DNA from: Thalassotalea psychrophila
GTDB taxonomy: Bacteria > Pseudomonadota > Gammaproteobacteria > Enterobacterales > Alteromonadaceae
Direction: 5' to 3'
NCBI RefSeq assembly: GCF_031583595.1
Contig: NZ_CP134145.1
Coordinates: 186,001-250,000 of the forward strand
DNA: 64,000 nt
Each line of letters begins with the position of its first letter. Within the stretch, counting starts at the first letter, position 1. A model generated the notes under the pieces. The model saw nothing but the letters and a program-made list of their open reading frames with translations. It had not been told where the DNA came from and ran no database searches. A program made the translations under genes and the position numbers. This document shows positions 9,840-18,275 of the stretch, piece after piece.

Positions 9840-10613
9840 TTGTTGTTTGCTCGGTTTATATTAGCTTGTTTTCTATTTAATAGCTTTGCAATACAAGCTA
9901 GTGAACAGCTGGTTAAAACAATTGTAAAAGTAAAGCCCGCGATTGTAGGTGTTGGCATTTATCAAGCTAATGCACGCCCGCAGAGTCGCTTACATGGTAC
10001 TGGCTTTGTTATTGGCAATGGCCAGTACATCGTAACTAATTATCATGTAATAGGTATTGATATTAAAGCGGAGCAGAAACAAAAACGTGTTATTTTTGTT
10101 GGCTTTGGTAAAAAAAGTGAGGTGCGAGAAATACAAATTGTCGCTTACTCAAAGCAACATGACATTGCCATTCTTAAACAGCATGGTGCTAGGTTGCCCG
10201 CATTGCAACTTGCTGAAAATCTGTATGTTGCTGAAGGTGAGTCAATAGCCTTTACCGGTTTTCCTATTGGCGCTGTATTGGGATTATATCCAGTTACTCA
10301 TCAAGGTATCATTGCTAGTGTCACCCCAGTTGTCATCCCCGCAAGAGCTTCAACTGAACTGAGCCCTGCGATGATAAAAAGCTTAAAAAATCCTTACTTT
10401 GTTTATCAACTTGATGCAACAGCATATCCGGGTAATAGCGGCAGTCCAGTTTATTTGCAGTCTAATGGCAAGGTTGTTGCGGTGATCAATAAAGTATTTG
10501 TGCAGCAAACTAAAGAATCAGCAATAACTCACCCAAGCGGTATCACGTATGCAATTCCAATAAAGTTTTTGGATGAATTAATAAAAAAACAAAACATTAA
10601 TATTGATCAATAG
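9840..10613 (+). CDS. Secreted trypsin-like serine protease (S1C-like, no PDZ)
   Basis: The 257-residue protein starts with TTG at 9840 (or the TTG at 9843), supported by AAGGG about 7 bp upstream; no ATG start is available near the signal peptide. A hydrophobic N-terminus ending near AIQAS should direct export. The catalytic triad is complete: His69 in VTNYHV, Asp108 in KQHDIAIL and Ser200 in YPGNSGSPV. The chain ends soon after the protease domain, so it lacks the PDZ domains of DegP/DegS. It sits 2 bp after the PrsT-like gene and is probably co-expressed. Its substrate is unknown; processing a component of the EPS/PEP-CTERM pathway is an inference from position only. Confidence 0.88.
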   Translation: MLFARFILACFLFNSFAIQASEQLVKTIVKVKPAIVGVGIYQANARPQSRLHGTGFVIGNGQYIVTNYHVIGIDIKAEQKQKRVIFVGFGKKSEVREIQIVAYSKQHDIAILKQHGARLPALQLAENLYVAEGESIAFTGFPIGAVLGLYPVTHQGIIASVTPVVIPARASTELSPAMIKSLKNPYFVYQLDATAYPGNSGSPVYLQSNGKVVAVINKVFVQQTKESAITHPSGITYAIPIKFLDELIKKQNINIDQ

Positions 10614-10636
10614 CTGTTTAATCGTTGGGGTATAAC

Positions 10637-11425
10637 TTACTCACCTTGATGTTGGTCAGTTTGCTCTATTTTTTGTTGGCTAATTTGGCTTGGCGTTTCT
10701 AATGGCAATAACTGAGAGATTGTAACTAACTCAATATTACGTGCAGCAAGAGTTGGGATCATTTTCTTTAATACTCTTACTGTCGCTGGATGCGGATGAG
10801 CAATAGCAACAACGGCACCATTTCGTTTACTACTGCGGATCAATTTTTTAAATTGTTGCTCAATGTAGTGCTCATCAATTTTATTATCTAAGAAGATATG
10901 GCGGTGTAAACTTGGTACACCTACACGTTGCGCTATATATTCTGCCTGCGAGTATTTACTCGTTCTTGAGTCTAAGAAAAATAAATCATTATCTTTTAAA
11001 AATTGCATAGTCCAAGACATTGGGTCAGATTTTTGGGTAAGTAAACTGCCCATATGGTTATTGATGCCAATTACATGAGGTATATCAGCAATAGAAGCCG
11101 CTAACGTTTTCTTAACATTGGCTTCATCCATGGTGCTAGTTAAGGCGCCAGGCCCTAATAGCAAATTATTTATCGATTCCATTGGCACATGCAACAAAAT
11201 TTCACGTTGTTGCTGGTTACCTTGCTCGGCTAATTCTCGACCAAATGGTGTATGTGGTAATACGGAAAAAGTAACTTGTTTTGGGAGTTGTAAGGCTGTT
11301 TTGTCGGTTGCTCTATAACCAATGTCATCAATAACAATGGCTATTTTGTCTTTGCTTTGTGCATTAGCACTTGCTGCAAATAGATTAACGGCTACAAAAA
11401 TAAATAAAGAGAAAAATATACGCAC
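10637..11425 (-). CDS. yibQ: Divergent polysaccharide deacetylase family protein YibQ
   Basis: The 262-residue protein has an N-terminal signal peptide (FFSLFIFVAVNLFAASANA) and the divergent polysaccharide deacetylase domain. Family marks include IAIVIDDIGY, HVPMES, GINNHMGSLLT, FFLDSRTS and VAIAHPHPATV. The fold resembles NodB, and the Asp pair and His residues for metal binding are visible. A periplasmic glycan-related role is expected but the substrate is unknown. In E. coli yibQ follows envC directly; here a divergently oriented RDD gene has come between the two. It converges on the protease gene with only 23 bp between stops. Confidence 0.9.
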   Translation of the reverse strand: MRIFFSLFIFVAVNLFAASANAQSKDKIAIVIDDIGYRATDKTALQLPKQVTFSVLPHTPFGRELAEQGNQQQREILLHVPMESINNLLLGPGALTSTMDEANVKKTLAASIADIPHVIGINNHMGSLLTQKSDPMSWTMQFLKDNDLFFLDSRTSKYSQAEYIAQRVGVPSLHRHIFLDNKIDEHYIEQQFKKLIRSSKRNGAVVAIAHPHPATVRVLKKMIPTLAARNIELVTISQLLPLETPSQISQQKIEQTDQHQGE

Positions 11426-11738
11426 TGAGAAATTCTTATTTTTATAAAATGCATTGGTCTAAAGCCATGCTTGTTAATGTCAGAATAGCAATAATAAATC
11501 TGAAAATCGAGCAGTAAACGTTTTTTTTAAATTTAATTAACCTTTAGTTATCAATAAGTTTACCAACCCTTTAAAAATGCAGGTTACAGCTTGATATTGT
11601 TCAGTTACAACTTGATTACAGTTAACGATGAGAGTACTGTTTAAGCAGATAAGAGATAAATAAAAAGTAATTTAATAAGTGCAGGATAGCAATTGCTTGT
11701 TTATTAAACTATTTTGTTGATGGTTTTTGGAGTTGAAG
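11426..11738. promoter_or_regulatory. Divergent intergenic region with a tandem direct repeat
   Basis: These 313 bases separate yibQ (left) from the RDD gene (right) and contain no convincing gene. Two 13-base direct repeats, GTTACAGCTTGAT at 11583-11595 and GTTACAACTTGAT at 11604-11616, differ at one base and are spaced 21 bp apart, about two helical turns. A related TTACAGTTAAC follows directly. This looks like a binding array for a regulator, but no known consensus is recognised. Confidence 0.5.
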
Positions 11739-12305
11739 ATGAATGCAGTAAATTATGCAAATGTGTGGCAGCGCATGATGGCAAATGTAATCGATGGTTT
11801 GATTATATTGAGCATCATGCTGTTAATTTCAAGCTTGGCTTTTGTGCACATTAGTTTTGCTTTCATCGCTATAATTTTTAGTCATTTTGCTTATTGGTAC
11901 TATGGTTATTATTTCAACGGTAAATATGGCGCTACGTTTGGTAAGCATTTTCTAGGGTTAATCATTGTTGATAAAGACTTTAACCGCTTTGATTTTAATA
12001 CTTCTTTTAAACGCAGTTCTGTAGATCTTGGCTTTGCTGTCTTTGGTGCAGCTTTTGCTTTAACAGCGCTATTCGCTATGGACTTTAGTAATTATGCTAG
12101 TTTAGGGTTTCATGATCGAGAGGCTTACTTAGCCAGTTTTAATCCTGCAGTTTCAGCACTTTGTGCGCAACTGTTTGGTTATTGGATAATGAGTGAATTT
12201 GCAGTGATGATGTTTACAAAACGAAATCAAGCGGCGCAAGATTTGTTTGCAGGTACAGTGGTAATTATAAAAGAGCCAGCCAAAGAGCTTGCCAATTCAA
12301 ACTAA
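11739..12305 (+). CDS. RDD family integral membrane protein
   Basis: I choose the ATG at 11739, with TGGAG six bases upstream, rather than the in-frame TTG at 11727, which overlaps that ribosome site. The 188-residue protein has the RDD layout. An N-terminal YANVWQRMMANVIDGLIILS carries the Arg and Asp that name the family. Membrane segments follow at roughly residues 18-55, 98-118 and 140-160, with a GKHFLGL turn between and a closing QAAQDLFAGTVVI. RDD proteins are poorly characterised; some are linked to ion transport or regulation. It is oriented opposite to envC and yibQ and stands alone, apparently inserted into an otherwise conserved gene order. Confidence 0.85.
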   Translation: MNAVNYANVWQRMMANVIDGLIILSIMLLISSLAFVHISFAFIAIIFSHFAYWYYGYYFNGKYGATFGKHFLGLIIVDKDFNRFDFNTSFKRSSVDLGFAVFGAAFALTALFAMDFSNYASLGFHDREAYLASFNPAVSALCAQLFGYWIMSEFAVMMFTKRNQAAQDLFAGTVVIIKEPAKELANSN

Positions 12306-12330
12306 GTAAATAAAATTCTGCTTTAAGGCA

Positions 12331-13506
12331 TTACTTACACCAAAGTTTCGGATTAACAGGTTTACCTTTGTGGCGGATTTCAAAGTACAATCCAGATTGG
12401 CTTTGACCACCACTTTGGCCAACTAAAGCTATAGGCTCACCAATTTCAACTCGGTCACCTACGCCTTTCAATAGTGTTTGGTTATGTCCATACAAGCTCA
12501 TATAGCCTTCACCATGATCAACCACAATCACTAAACCATAACCTTTTAACCAATCGGCGAATAAAACCGTACCGTTGTGTATGGTCTTAACGCTTTTACC
12601 TACTCCAGCATTTAATAACACACCTTTCCAACGTAAATAACCCTGTTTTTTCGTGCCAAAGCTATGTGCAATTCGACCTCTTACTGGCCATTTTAATTTC
12701 TTTTTAAGCTTGCTTAAGCCTTTCAATTCTTTTTCTTTTTGTAGCTGCGCTTGAATTCTGGCTAAGGTTTGAATTAAAGATTTTTCTTCCCCTTCAAGCT
12801 TATTAAGGCGCTGTTTACTCGATAATATTTGTGAGTTTAAGGTTTTCAGTGTTTGTTTACGTTCTTGCTGCTTTTCTTCTATCGCTTGTTTTTGCTGCTT
12901 TTGTTCAGCTACCAACACTTGCAACTGTTCAGCTTGTTGCTGCTGCTGTTGTTCAATTTTACCTAGTTCAATTAATACTTGTTCAAAATTTTCAATGCTG
13001 GTCATGCGAGCATCATTCAAGTATTGATAATAGGTGAGGGTACGTTGAACTTTATTTGGGCCTTGTTGATTTAAAAGTAACTTTAAATAATCGTGATGGC
13101 CAGCAGAATAGGCACTGCGGATTTGTTCCGCTAGCACATCTTCTTGTTGTTTCTTTTTAGTTTCTAAAACCTGCTGTTGTTTATTTAGTTGTTTTATTTT
13201 TACTTGAGTTTGTTGTTGTTTACCCTGGGTATCATTCATTTTTGCCGCTGTTTTTGCAATGGCTAAATCATCTCTTTTGAGTTGCTTTTGAATGTGTTGC
13301 TGTTGTTCATCGGTAAGTTTTATGGCAGCTTTTTGTTGTTCAATTTTTTGTTTTACTGAGGATAAATCTTTTTTAGCATCATTATTTTGAGCAAAAACAA
13401 CAGGCTGATTTACACACAACAAGCATAACAAACACAGTGATAAAGATTTAAAAGCCTTAATCACTGTGTAGTAATGTTTTTGAATAAGTGAGTGCAACAA
13501 AGACAC
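12331..13506 (-). CDS. envC: Murein hydrolase activator EnvC
   Basis: The 391-residue protein has an N-terminal export signal (LSLCLLCLLCVNQPVVFA), then a long Gln/Lys-rich coiled coil (about residues 45-260) and a C-terminal LytM/M23 domain. EnvC activates septal amidases AmiA and AmiB and is itself not a hydrolase. Consistent with this, the LytM domain is degenerate: HSFGTKKQGYLRWKG stands where an active enzyme has H-x3-D, though the later LYGHNQ and YFEIRHKGKPVNP segments remain. The start codon is a GTG with no strong ribosome site, so the exact N-terminus is uncertain. It follows gpmI by 6 bp in the same direction, as in E. coli. The amiB gene is also in this window, at 56975-58282. Confidence 0.92.
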   Translation of the reverse strand: MSLLHSLIQKHYYTVIKAFKSLSLCLLCLLCVNQPVVFAQNNDAKKDLSSVKQKIEQQKAAIKLTDEQQQHIQKQLKRDDLAIAKTAAKMNDTQGKQQQTQVKIKQLNKQQQVLETKKKQQEDVLAEQIRSAYSAGHHDYLKLLLNQQGPNKVQRTLTYYQYLNDARMTSIENFEQVLIELGKIEQQQQQQAEQLQVLVAEQKQQKQAIEEKQQERKQTLKTLNSQILSSKQRLNKLEGEEKSLIQTLARIQAQLQKEKELKGLSKLKKKLKWPVRGRIAHSFGTKKQGYLRWKGVLLNAGVGKSVKTIHNGTVLFADWLKGYGLVIVVDHGEGYMSLYGHNQTLLKGVGDRVEIGEPIALVGQSGGQSQSGLYFEIRHKGKPVNPKLWCK

Positions 13507-13512
13507 TAAAAT

Positions 13513-15057
13513 TTAATCACTTAAGGTCATTAATGGGGAGCCGGTCATTTCGCTAGGTTGCTCCATTGCCATAAGGTGCAACAAGGTTGGTGAAATATCA
13601 CTTAAAGCGCCTGTTTTAGATACTGTTGCATTTCGACCAACATAAATTAATGGCACAGGCTCACATGTATGGGCAGTATGAGCTTGTCCACTCGTGGCAT
13701 TTACCATCATTTCCGCGTTTCCGTGGTCTGCAGTTATTAAACACTCCCCACCATTGCGTTTTAATGCCTCAACAACTCTACCAATAGAGTGGTCGACAGC
13801 TTCACAGGCTTGTACCGCGGCATCAAATTTTCCTGTATGACCTACCATGTCACCATTTGGATAATTACATACTATCAAGTCGTGTTCGCCACTATCAATT
13901 GCGGCAACAAGTTTATCTGTAAGCAAAGCGGAATTCATTTCTGGCTGTAAATCGTAAGTCGCTACTTGCGGCGATGGGACTAAAATTCGCTGCTCACCAT
14001 TAAACGTGTCTTCTTTACCGCCGCTGAAGAAAAATGTTACATGGGCATACTTTTCTGTTTCAGAAATGCGTAATTGAGTTTTGTTATGCTTCTCTAACCA
14101 TTCGCCCATTACGTTTTGTAAAGGCGCTGGTGGGAAAGCGGCTGGCGCATCTATATCTGCGGCGTATTCGGTTAACATGACAAAATCAGCAAGTTTAGGT
14201 CGTGCCTTACGCTCAAATCCTGAAAAGTCAGGTTCAGTAAAACAACGGCTAAATTGGCGAGCTCTATCTGCTCTAAAATTCATGAAAATTAGCGAATCAC
14301 CATCATTTACAGTAATCGCATTACCATTACTATCTGGAATATTGGTGGCAGAAACAAATTCATCGTTTTCATCGCGAGCGTATGCAGCTTGCAAACCAGC
14401 AACAGCATTGTCGGCCGTAAATAATGATTCACCACTAACTAATAAGTTATACCCGGCTTCAACACGATCCCAGCGTTGATCTCTGTCCATAGCAAAATAA
14501 CGACCAATAATAGAAGCAACCTGACCATTACCTAACTCAGCAAATTTTTGCTCTGCTTTGATTAGTGTCGATTCGGCACTGCGCGGTGGAGTATCACGGC
14601 CATCGAGAAATGCATGTAAATACACTTTATTGGCGCCGCGTGTTTTTGCCATATCTAACAAGGCTAAAATATGATCTTCATGGCTGTGTACACCGCCTGG
14701 CGACATTAAACCAAATACGTGCACAGCTTTGTCATTTTCTGCCGCTTTATCAATCGCACTAATCAATACTTGGTTTTGATTGAATTCGCCAGTTTCTATA
14801 GATTTAGTGATGCGAGTAAAATCTTGATAAACAATTCGGCCTGCGCCTAAATTTACATGACCAACTTCAGAGTTACCCATTTGACCGTCTGGTAAACCTA
14901 CAGCCATACCTGATGTTTCAATCAGCATATTAGGGTAATTTTTCATTAAATCATCCATTACTGGTGTATTGGCATGGAATATGGCATTTGAATCGCTATT
15001 TTCACGATATCCCCAACCATCGAGAATTAATAACACCATAGATTTTTTGTTGTTCAT
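13513..15057 (-). CDS. gpmI: 2,3-bisphosphoglycerate-independent phosphoglycerate mutase
   Basis: The 514-residue protein matches GpmI in length and motifs. Asp13 in [10 protein letters not shown] is a metal ligand and Ser63 in [10 protein letters not shown] is the phosphorylated nucleophile. [46 protein letters not shown] and TADHGNAE supply the remaining metal and substrate contacts. It interconverts 3- and 2-phosphoglycerate in glycolysis and gluconeogenesis, using two metal ions, usually manganese. It is the first gene of the leftward gpmI-envC pair and diverges from yibN. The gluconeogenic pckA gene is also in the window. Confidence 0.98.
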   Translation of the reverse strand: MNNKKSMVLLILDGWGYRENSDSNAIFHANTPVMDDLMKNYPNMLIETSGMAVGLPDGQMGNSEVGHVNLGAGRIVYQDFTRITKSIETGEFNQNQVLISAIDKAAENDKAVHVFGLMSPGGVHSHEDHILALLDMAKTRGANKVYLHAFLDGRDTPPRSAESTLIKAEQKFAELGNGQVASIIGRYFAMDRDQRWDRVEAGYNLLVSGESLFTADNAVAGLQAAYARDENDEFVSATNIPDSNGNAITVNDGDSLIFMNFRADRARQFSRCFTEPDFSGFERKARPKLADFVMLTEYAADIDAPAAFPPAPLQNVMGEWLEKHNKTQLRISETEKYAHVTFFFSGGKEDTFNGEQRILVPSPQVATYDLQPEMNSALLTDKLVAAIDSGEHDLIVCNYPNGDMVGHTGKFDAAVQACEAVDHSIGRVVEALKRNGGECLITADHGNAEMMVNATSGQAHTAHTCEPVPLIYVGRNATVSKTGALSDISPTLLHLMAMEQPSEMTGSPLMTLSD

Positions 15058-15301
15058 GAGATTGCCTTGTAAGTGCAGTAAAGGGATTTAAATCAATGAA
15101 GCCCTAATACTATTAAATATCAGTCCTCAGGGCTATAGTTGAGAGCAAATCAGCGAGTATTTTTTTAATTAACTGGCATCTTAATGCCCAAAAGGTATAC
15201 TTGATGCCTTTAAATCGGTGGGCAGCGTGTCTGTTTTACACCAAAAATAAATGTCATATCGATAAATAGAAATTGATATTAAACGCAGAGTAAGTAGTAC
15301 T

Positions 15302-15727
15302 ATGGAACAATACATTGAATTTGCTGGAAATAATCCAGTTTTGAGCATGGCATGGCTAGCAATTGTCACTATGCTGTTGGTAATTACCATCAAAAGTAAA
15401 CTGTCTAATATTAAGGAAGTTAATAATCAGCAGCTAACCCTATCTGTTAACCGTGAAAACGGTGTAATTGTAGATATTCGTAGCGATGCTGACTTTAAAA
15501 AGGGCCATATAATTGGTTCAAAGCAAGTATCAATGGAAAAAATCACCAACAATGAGCTTGCAAGCCTTGAAAAAGAAAAAGGCAATCCCATTATAGTTGT
15601 ATGTGCTGCTGGAATGACTGCAAGCAAAGCTGCTAGTAATCTAGCTAAAGCTGGCTTCGAGCAAGTAAGCATTTTAAAAGGTGGTTTTGCTGCATGGCAA
15701 GGCGCTAATTTACCAGTAGCTAAATAG
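15302..15727 (+). CDS. yibN: Membrane-anchored rhodanese-like protein YibN
   Basis: The 141-residue protein has one N-terminal membrane segment (about residues 12-30, LSMAWLAIVTMLLVITI) followed by a rhodanese domain. The active-site loop reads VVCAAGMTASKAA, so the catalytic Cys is present, whereas E. coli YibN, as I recall it, has a glycine-serine sequence there. GGFAAWQGANLPV closes the domain. Rhodaneses transfer sulfane sulfur or carry persulfide; the specific acceptor is unknown. The gene starts the conserved rightward yibN-grxC-secB-gpsA group, with grxC 23 bp downstream. Confidence 0.9.
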   Translation: MEQYIEFAGNNPVLSMAWLAIVTMLLVITIKSKLSNIKEVNNQQLTLSVNRENGVIVDIRSDADFKKGHIIGSKQVSMEKITNNELASLEKEKGNPIIVVCAAGMTASKAASNLAKAGFEQVSILKGGFAAWQGANLPVAK

Positions 15728-15750
15728 CTAGTTTCAAGTAAGGCAAACTG

Positions 15751-16008
15751 ATGGCAAATGTTGTTATATATACCCGAATGACTTGCGGGTTTTGTGTTAG
15801 AGCTAAGTCTATTTTTACACAAAAAAACGTTGATTTCGAAGAGATAAGCATCGACTTGCAACCAGAAAAACGTGCCGAAATGATTCAACGCAGTAATGGC
15901 GGTATGACGGTGCCTCAAATTTTCATTAACGACCAAATTGTTGGTGGTTGTGATAATTTAATGGACCTGCATTATTCGCAAAAATTAGATGCGTTATTAG
16001 CAAATTAA
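15751..16008 (+). CDS. grxC: Glutaredoxin 3 (GrxC) with a CGFC active site
   Basis: The 85-residue protein is a class I-length glutaredoxin. Typical features are MANVVIYTRMTCGFC at the N-terminus, the cis-proline segment TVPQIFI and the glutathione-binding GGCDNL. Cys12 and Cys15 form the redox site. The usual CPYC of E. coli Grx3 is replaced by CGFC, which resembles the CGFS of monothiol glutaredoxins while keeping the second Cys. It should reduce glutathione-mixed disulfides and protein disulfides in the cytosol. It lies between yibN and secB as in other gammaproteobacteria. Confidence 0.95.
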   Translation: MANVVIYTRMTCGFCVRAKSIFTQKNVDFEEISIDLQPEKRAEMIQRSNGGMTVPQIFINDQIVGGCDNLMDLHYSQKLDALLAN

Positions 16009-16074
16009 TATAAGTAATTAAGTTAGAACAGCTGTTAAGCAGCGAAATTTAAAATAAATTAGGAAGTACAGATT

Positions 16075-16590
16075 ATGTCTGAAGAAAACCAAACTCCGGC
16101 AGCAAACGGCGCCGATGAGCAACAAGCACAACCACAATTCGCTATTCAACGAATTTTCACAAAAGATGTTTCTTTTGAATCTCCAGCTGGCCCAGCTATT
16201 TTCCAAAAAGAATGGCAGCCTGAAATCAAATTAGATCTTGATACTCGTTCTAACAAACTAGCTGAAGGTACATTTGAAGTAATTCTTGCGTTAACTGTTA
16301 CAGCTAACTTAGGCGAAGAAGTTGCATTTTTATGTGAAGTACAACAAGCAGGTATTTTTACTATTGGTAATATGCCAGAGCCACAAGTTGCTCACACATT
16401 AGGTTCTTTCTGTCCTAATACATTATTCCCATATGCTCGTGAAGTTGTAAGCAGCTTAGTTTCTCGTGGTACTTTCCCACAATTAAACCTAGCGCCAGTT
16501 AACTTTGACGCATTATTTGCATCATACGTACAAAAGCGTGCTGCAGAAGCACAAGCGGCACAAGCTGAAGCTCCACAGGCTGACGCATAA
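16075..16590 (+). CDS. secB: Protein-export chaperone SecB
   Basis: The 171-residue protein matches SecB, including [16 protein letters not shown], a central [15 protein letters not shown] strand, [39 protein letters not shown] features and [11 protein letters not shown]. SecB is a homotetramer that keeps preproteins unfolded and hands them to SecA. A Glu/Gln-rich N-terminal tail and an Ala/Gln-rich C-terminal tail flank the conserved core. AGGAAG lies close upstream of the ATG. gpsA begins 3 bp after its stop, so the two are translationally close. Confidence 0.98.
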   Translation: MSEENQTPAANGADEQQAQPQFAIQRIFTKDVSFESPAGPAIFQKEWQPEIKLDLDTRSNKLAEGTFEVILALTVTANLGEEVAFLCEVQQAGIFTIGNMPEPQVAHTLGSFCPNTLFPYAREVVSSLVSRGTFPQLNLAPVNFDALFASYVQKRAAEAQAAQAEAPQADA

Positions 16591-16593
16591 TAT

Positions 16594-17598
16594 ATGTCAG
16601 TATTTGCTGATATTAGTGTTATTGGAGCAGGGTCGTATGGCACTGCTCTAGCTTTTTGTCTTGCACGTAATGGCCATAAAACACTTTTATGGGGTAGAAG
16701 TGCAAAGCATGTTGAGGCTATGTCCGTAACGCGCAGTAACGAAAAATACCTCCCTGGCTTTACCTTTCCAGATTCACTAGCGTTAGAAACTGATATTGAA
16801 ACTGCAATTAAGGCGAGCACTAATCTTTTATTAGTGGTGCCAAGCCATGCTTTTGTCGATATGTTAATGCAAATTAAACCATTTTTAACAAAAGAGCATA
16901 AAGTGGCTTGGGCAACAAAAGGCCTAGATCCACAAGAAGGGCGTCTTTTACAAGATGTTGCAGCAGAGGTTCTTGGCGACAGTGTAAGCTTAGCTGTGTT
17001 GTCTGGACCAACGTTTGCAAAAGAGATGGCAGCTGGGTTACCTACGGCAATCTCTCTTGCATCAACAGACGATGGTTTTGCTGATACATTATCTGATTTA
17101 TTACATTGTGAACGAACCTTTCGAGTTTATAAAAATGAAGACTTTATTGGTGTTCAGCTTGGTGGAGCCGTTAAAAATGTGATAGCTATTGGCGCTGGTA
17201 TTGCCGATGGGATCGGCTTTGGTGCTAACGCTCGTACCGCACTTATTACTCGTGGTTTAGCTGAAATGTCGCGTTTAGGCGCTGCTGTTGGGGCACAGGC
17301 CTCTACCTTTATGGGGATGGCGGGCTTAGGTGACTTAGTACTGACTTGTACAGATAATCAATCGCGTAATCGACGTTTTGGTTTAGCTCTTGGGGCTGGT
17401 GATACCGTTGAAAATGCCATTGAAAATATTGGTCAAGTGGTCGAAGGTTATCGTAATACTAAAGAAGTGCACATGTTGGCGAAACGTCATAATGTTGAAA
17501 TGCCAATTGTTGAGCAAATATATCAAGTGTTATATAAAGGCAAACCGGCTCAAGATGCGGCAGTAGCATTATTAGGCCGAGACAGAAAAAGCGAATAA
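16594..17598 (+). CDS. gpsA: Glycerol-3-phosphate dehydrogenase [NAD(P)+]
   Basis: The 334-residue protein has the N-terminal Rossmann motif [15 protein letters not shown], then [26 protein letters not shown] and the catalytic region [26 protein letters not shown] and [20 protein letters not shown] are family signatures. It reduces dihydroxyacetone phosphate to sn-glycerol-3-phosphate for phospholipid synthesis. It is the last gene of the yibN-grxC-secB-gpsA group and is followed by a strong hairpin terminator at 17622-17647. Confidence 0.98.
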   Translation: MSVFADISVIGAGSYGTALAFCLARNGHKTLLWGRSAKHVEAMSVTRSNEKYLPGFTFPDSLALETDIETAIKASTNLLLVVPSHAFVDMLMQIKPFLTKEHKVAWATKGLDPQEGRLLQDVAAEVLGDSVSLAVLSGPTFAKEMAAGLPTAISLASTDDGFADTLSDLLHCERTFRVYKNEDFIGVQLGGAVKNVIAIGAGIADGIGFGANARTALITRGLAEMSRLGAAVGAQASTFMGMAGLGDLVLTCTDNQSRNRRFGLALGAGDTVENAIENIGQVVEGYRNTKEVHMLAKRHNVEMPIVEQIYQVLYKGKPAQDAAVALLGRDRKSE

Positions 17599-17621
17599 TA
17601 TTTTATGAGTCTTTGATCAAT

Positions 17622-17647
17622 AAAAAACGTCCTGCTGGACGTTTTTT
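17622..17647. terminator. Bidirectional rho-independent terminator between gpsA and trmL
   Basis: AAAAAACGTCC and GGACGTTTTTT form a perfect 11-base stem around a TGCT loop. Flanking A and T runs make it usable on both strands. It lies between the convergent gpsA and trmL genes. Confidence 0.93.
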
Positions 17648-17688
17648 AATATCTGTTCTGTTACTTTAGAAAAGATCAGCCTCGCAGT

Positions 17689-18153
17689 TTAAACCGCGCC
17701 TTTAAATCCAAATTGACGCCAAGATTCATATACTATTACCGATACTGAATTTGCTAAGTTCATACTGCGCGAATTTTCAACCATTGGAATTCGAATTTTA
17801 TGCTCATCGGGAATCAAGTCTCTTACTGAATCAGGTAAGCCGCGAGTTTCAGCGCCAAAAATGATGTAATCACCTTCCTCAAAACTTACATCACCATGAA
17901 AACGCGTCGCTTTAGTCGTTGATGCAAAAATGCGTTTAGGTTGTTCACTTTTGATAAATTCACTGTAGCTTTTATGCACTTTTAAGTTGGCAAACTCATG
18001 ATAGTCTAAGCCTGCACGACGTAGCTTTTTATCATCAATATCAAAAGCTAAAGGTTCTATTAAATGCAAGCGAAAGCCACTGTTGGCACACAGGCGGATA
18101 ATGGCTCCGGTATTTTGTGGTATTTCTGGCTCAAAAAGAACAATATCTAACAT
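17689..18153 (-). CDS. trmL: tRNA (cytidine/uridine-2'-O-)-methyltransferase TrmL
   Basis: I place the start at the ATG at 18153; the open frame extends 30 codons further upstream, but that stretch is not conserved-looking and homologs begin [16 protein letters not shown]. The resulting 154-residue SPOUT methyltransferase has the trefoil-knot motifs FGAETRGLP and [22 protein letters not shown]. TrmL methylates the wobble nucleotide 34 of certain leucine tRNAs in E. coli. It converges on gpsA and is divergent from fieF. In E. coli trmL lies near the same gpsA-secB genes, so this is conserved context. Confidence 0.95.
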   Translation of the reverse strand: MLDIVLFEPEIPQNTGAIIRLCANSGFRLHLIEPLAFDIDDKKLRRAGLDYHEFANLKVHKSYSEFIKSEQPKRIFASTTKATRFHGDVSFEEGDYIIFGAETRGLPDSVRDLIPDEHKIRIPMVENSRSMNLANSVSVIVYESWRQFGFKGAV

Positions 18154-18275
18154 AGTGATTCGCAAAAAATTATAAAGAGAAAGGGAATGATTATACAATG
18201 AGTTATTCACCTTACCAATCGATATGATGTAAAATACGTTCAATTATAGCTTTTAAGTTTCGAGACCATTAGTTA

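Noticed and set aside
14081..14479. 132-codon rightward frame opposite gpmI
   Set aside because: gpmI is clearly coding on the other strand here; the frame shows no domain or ribosome site.
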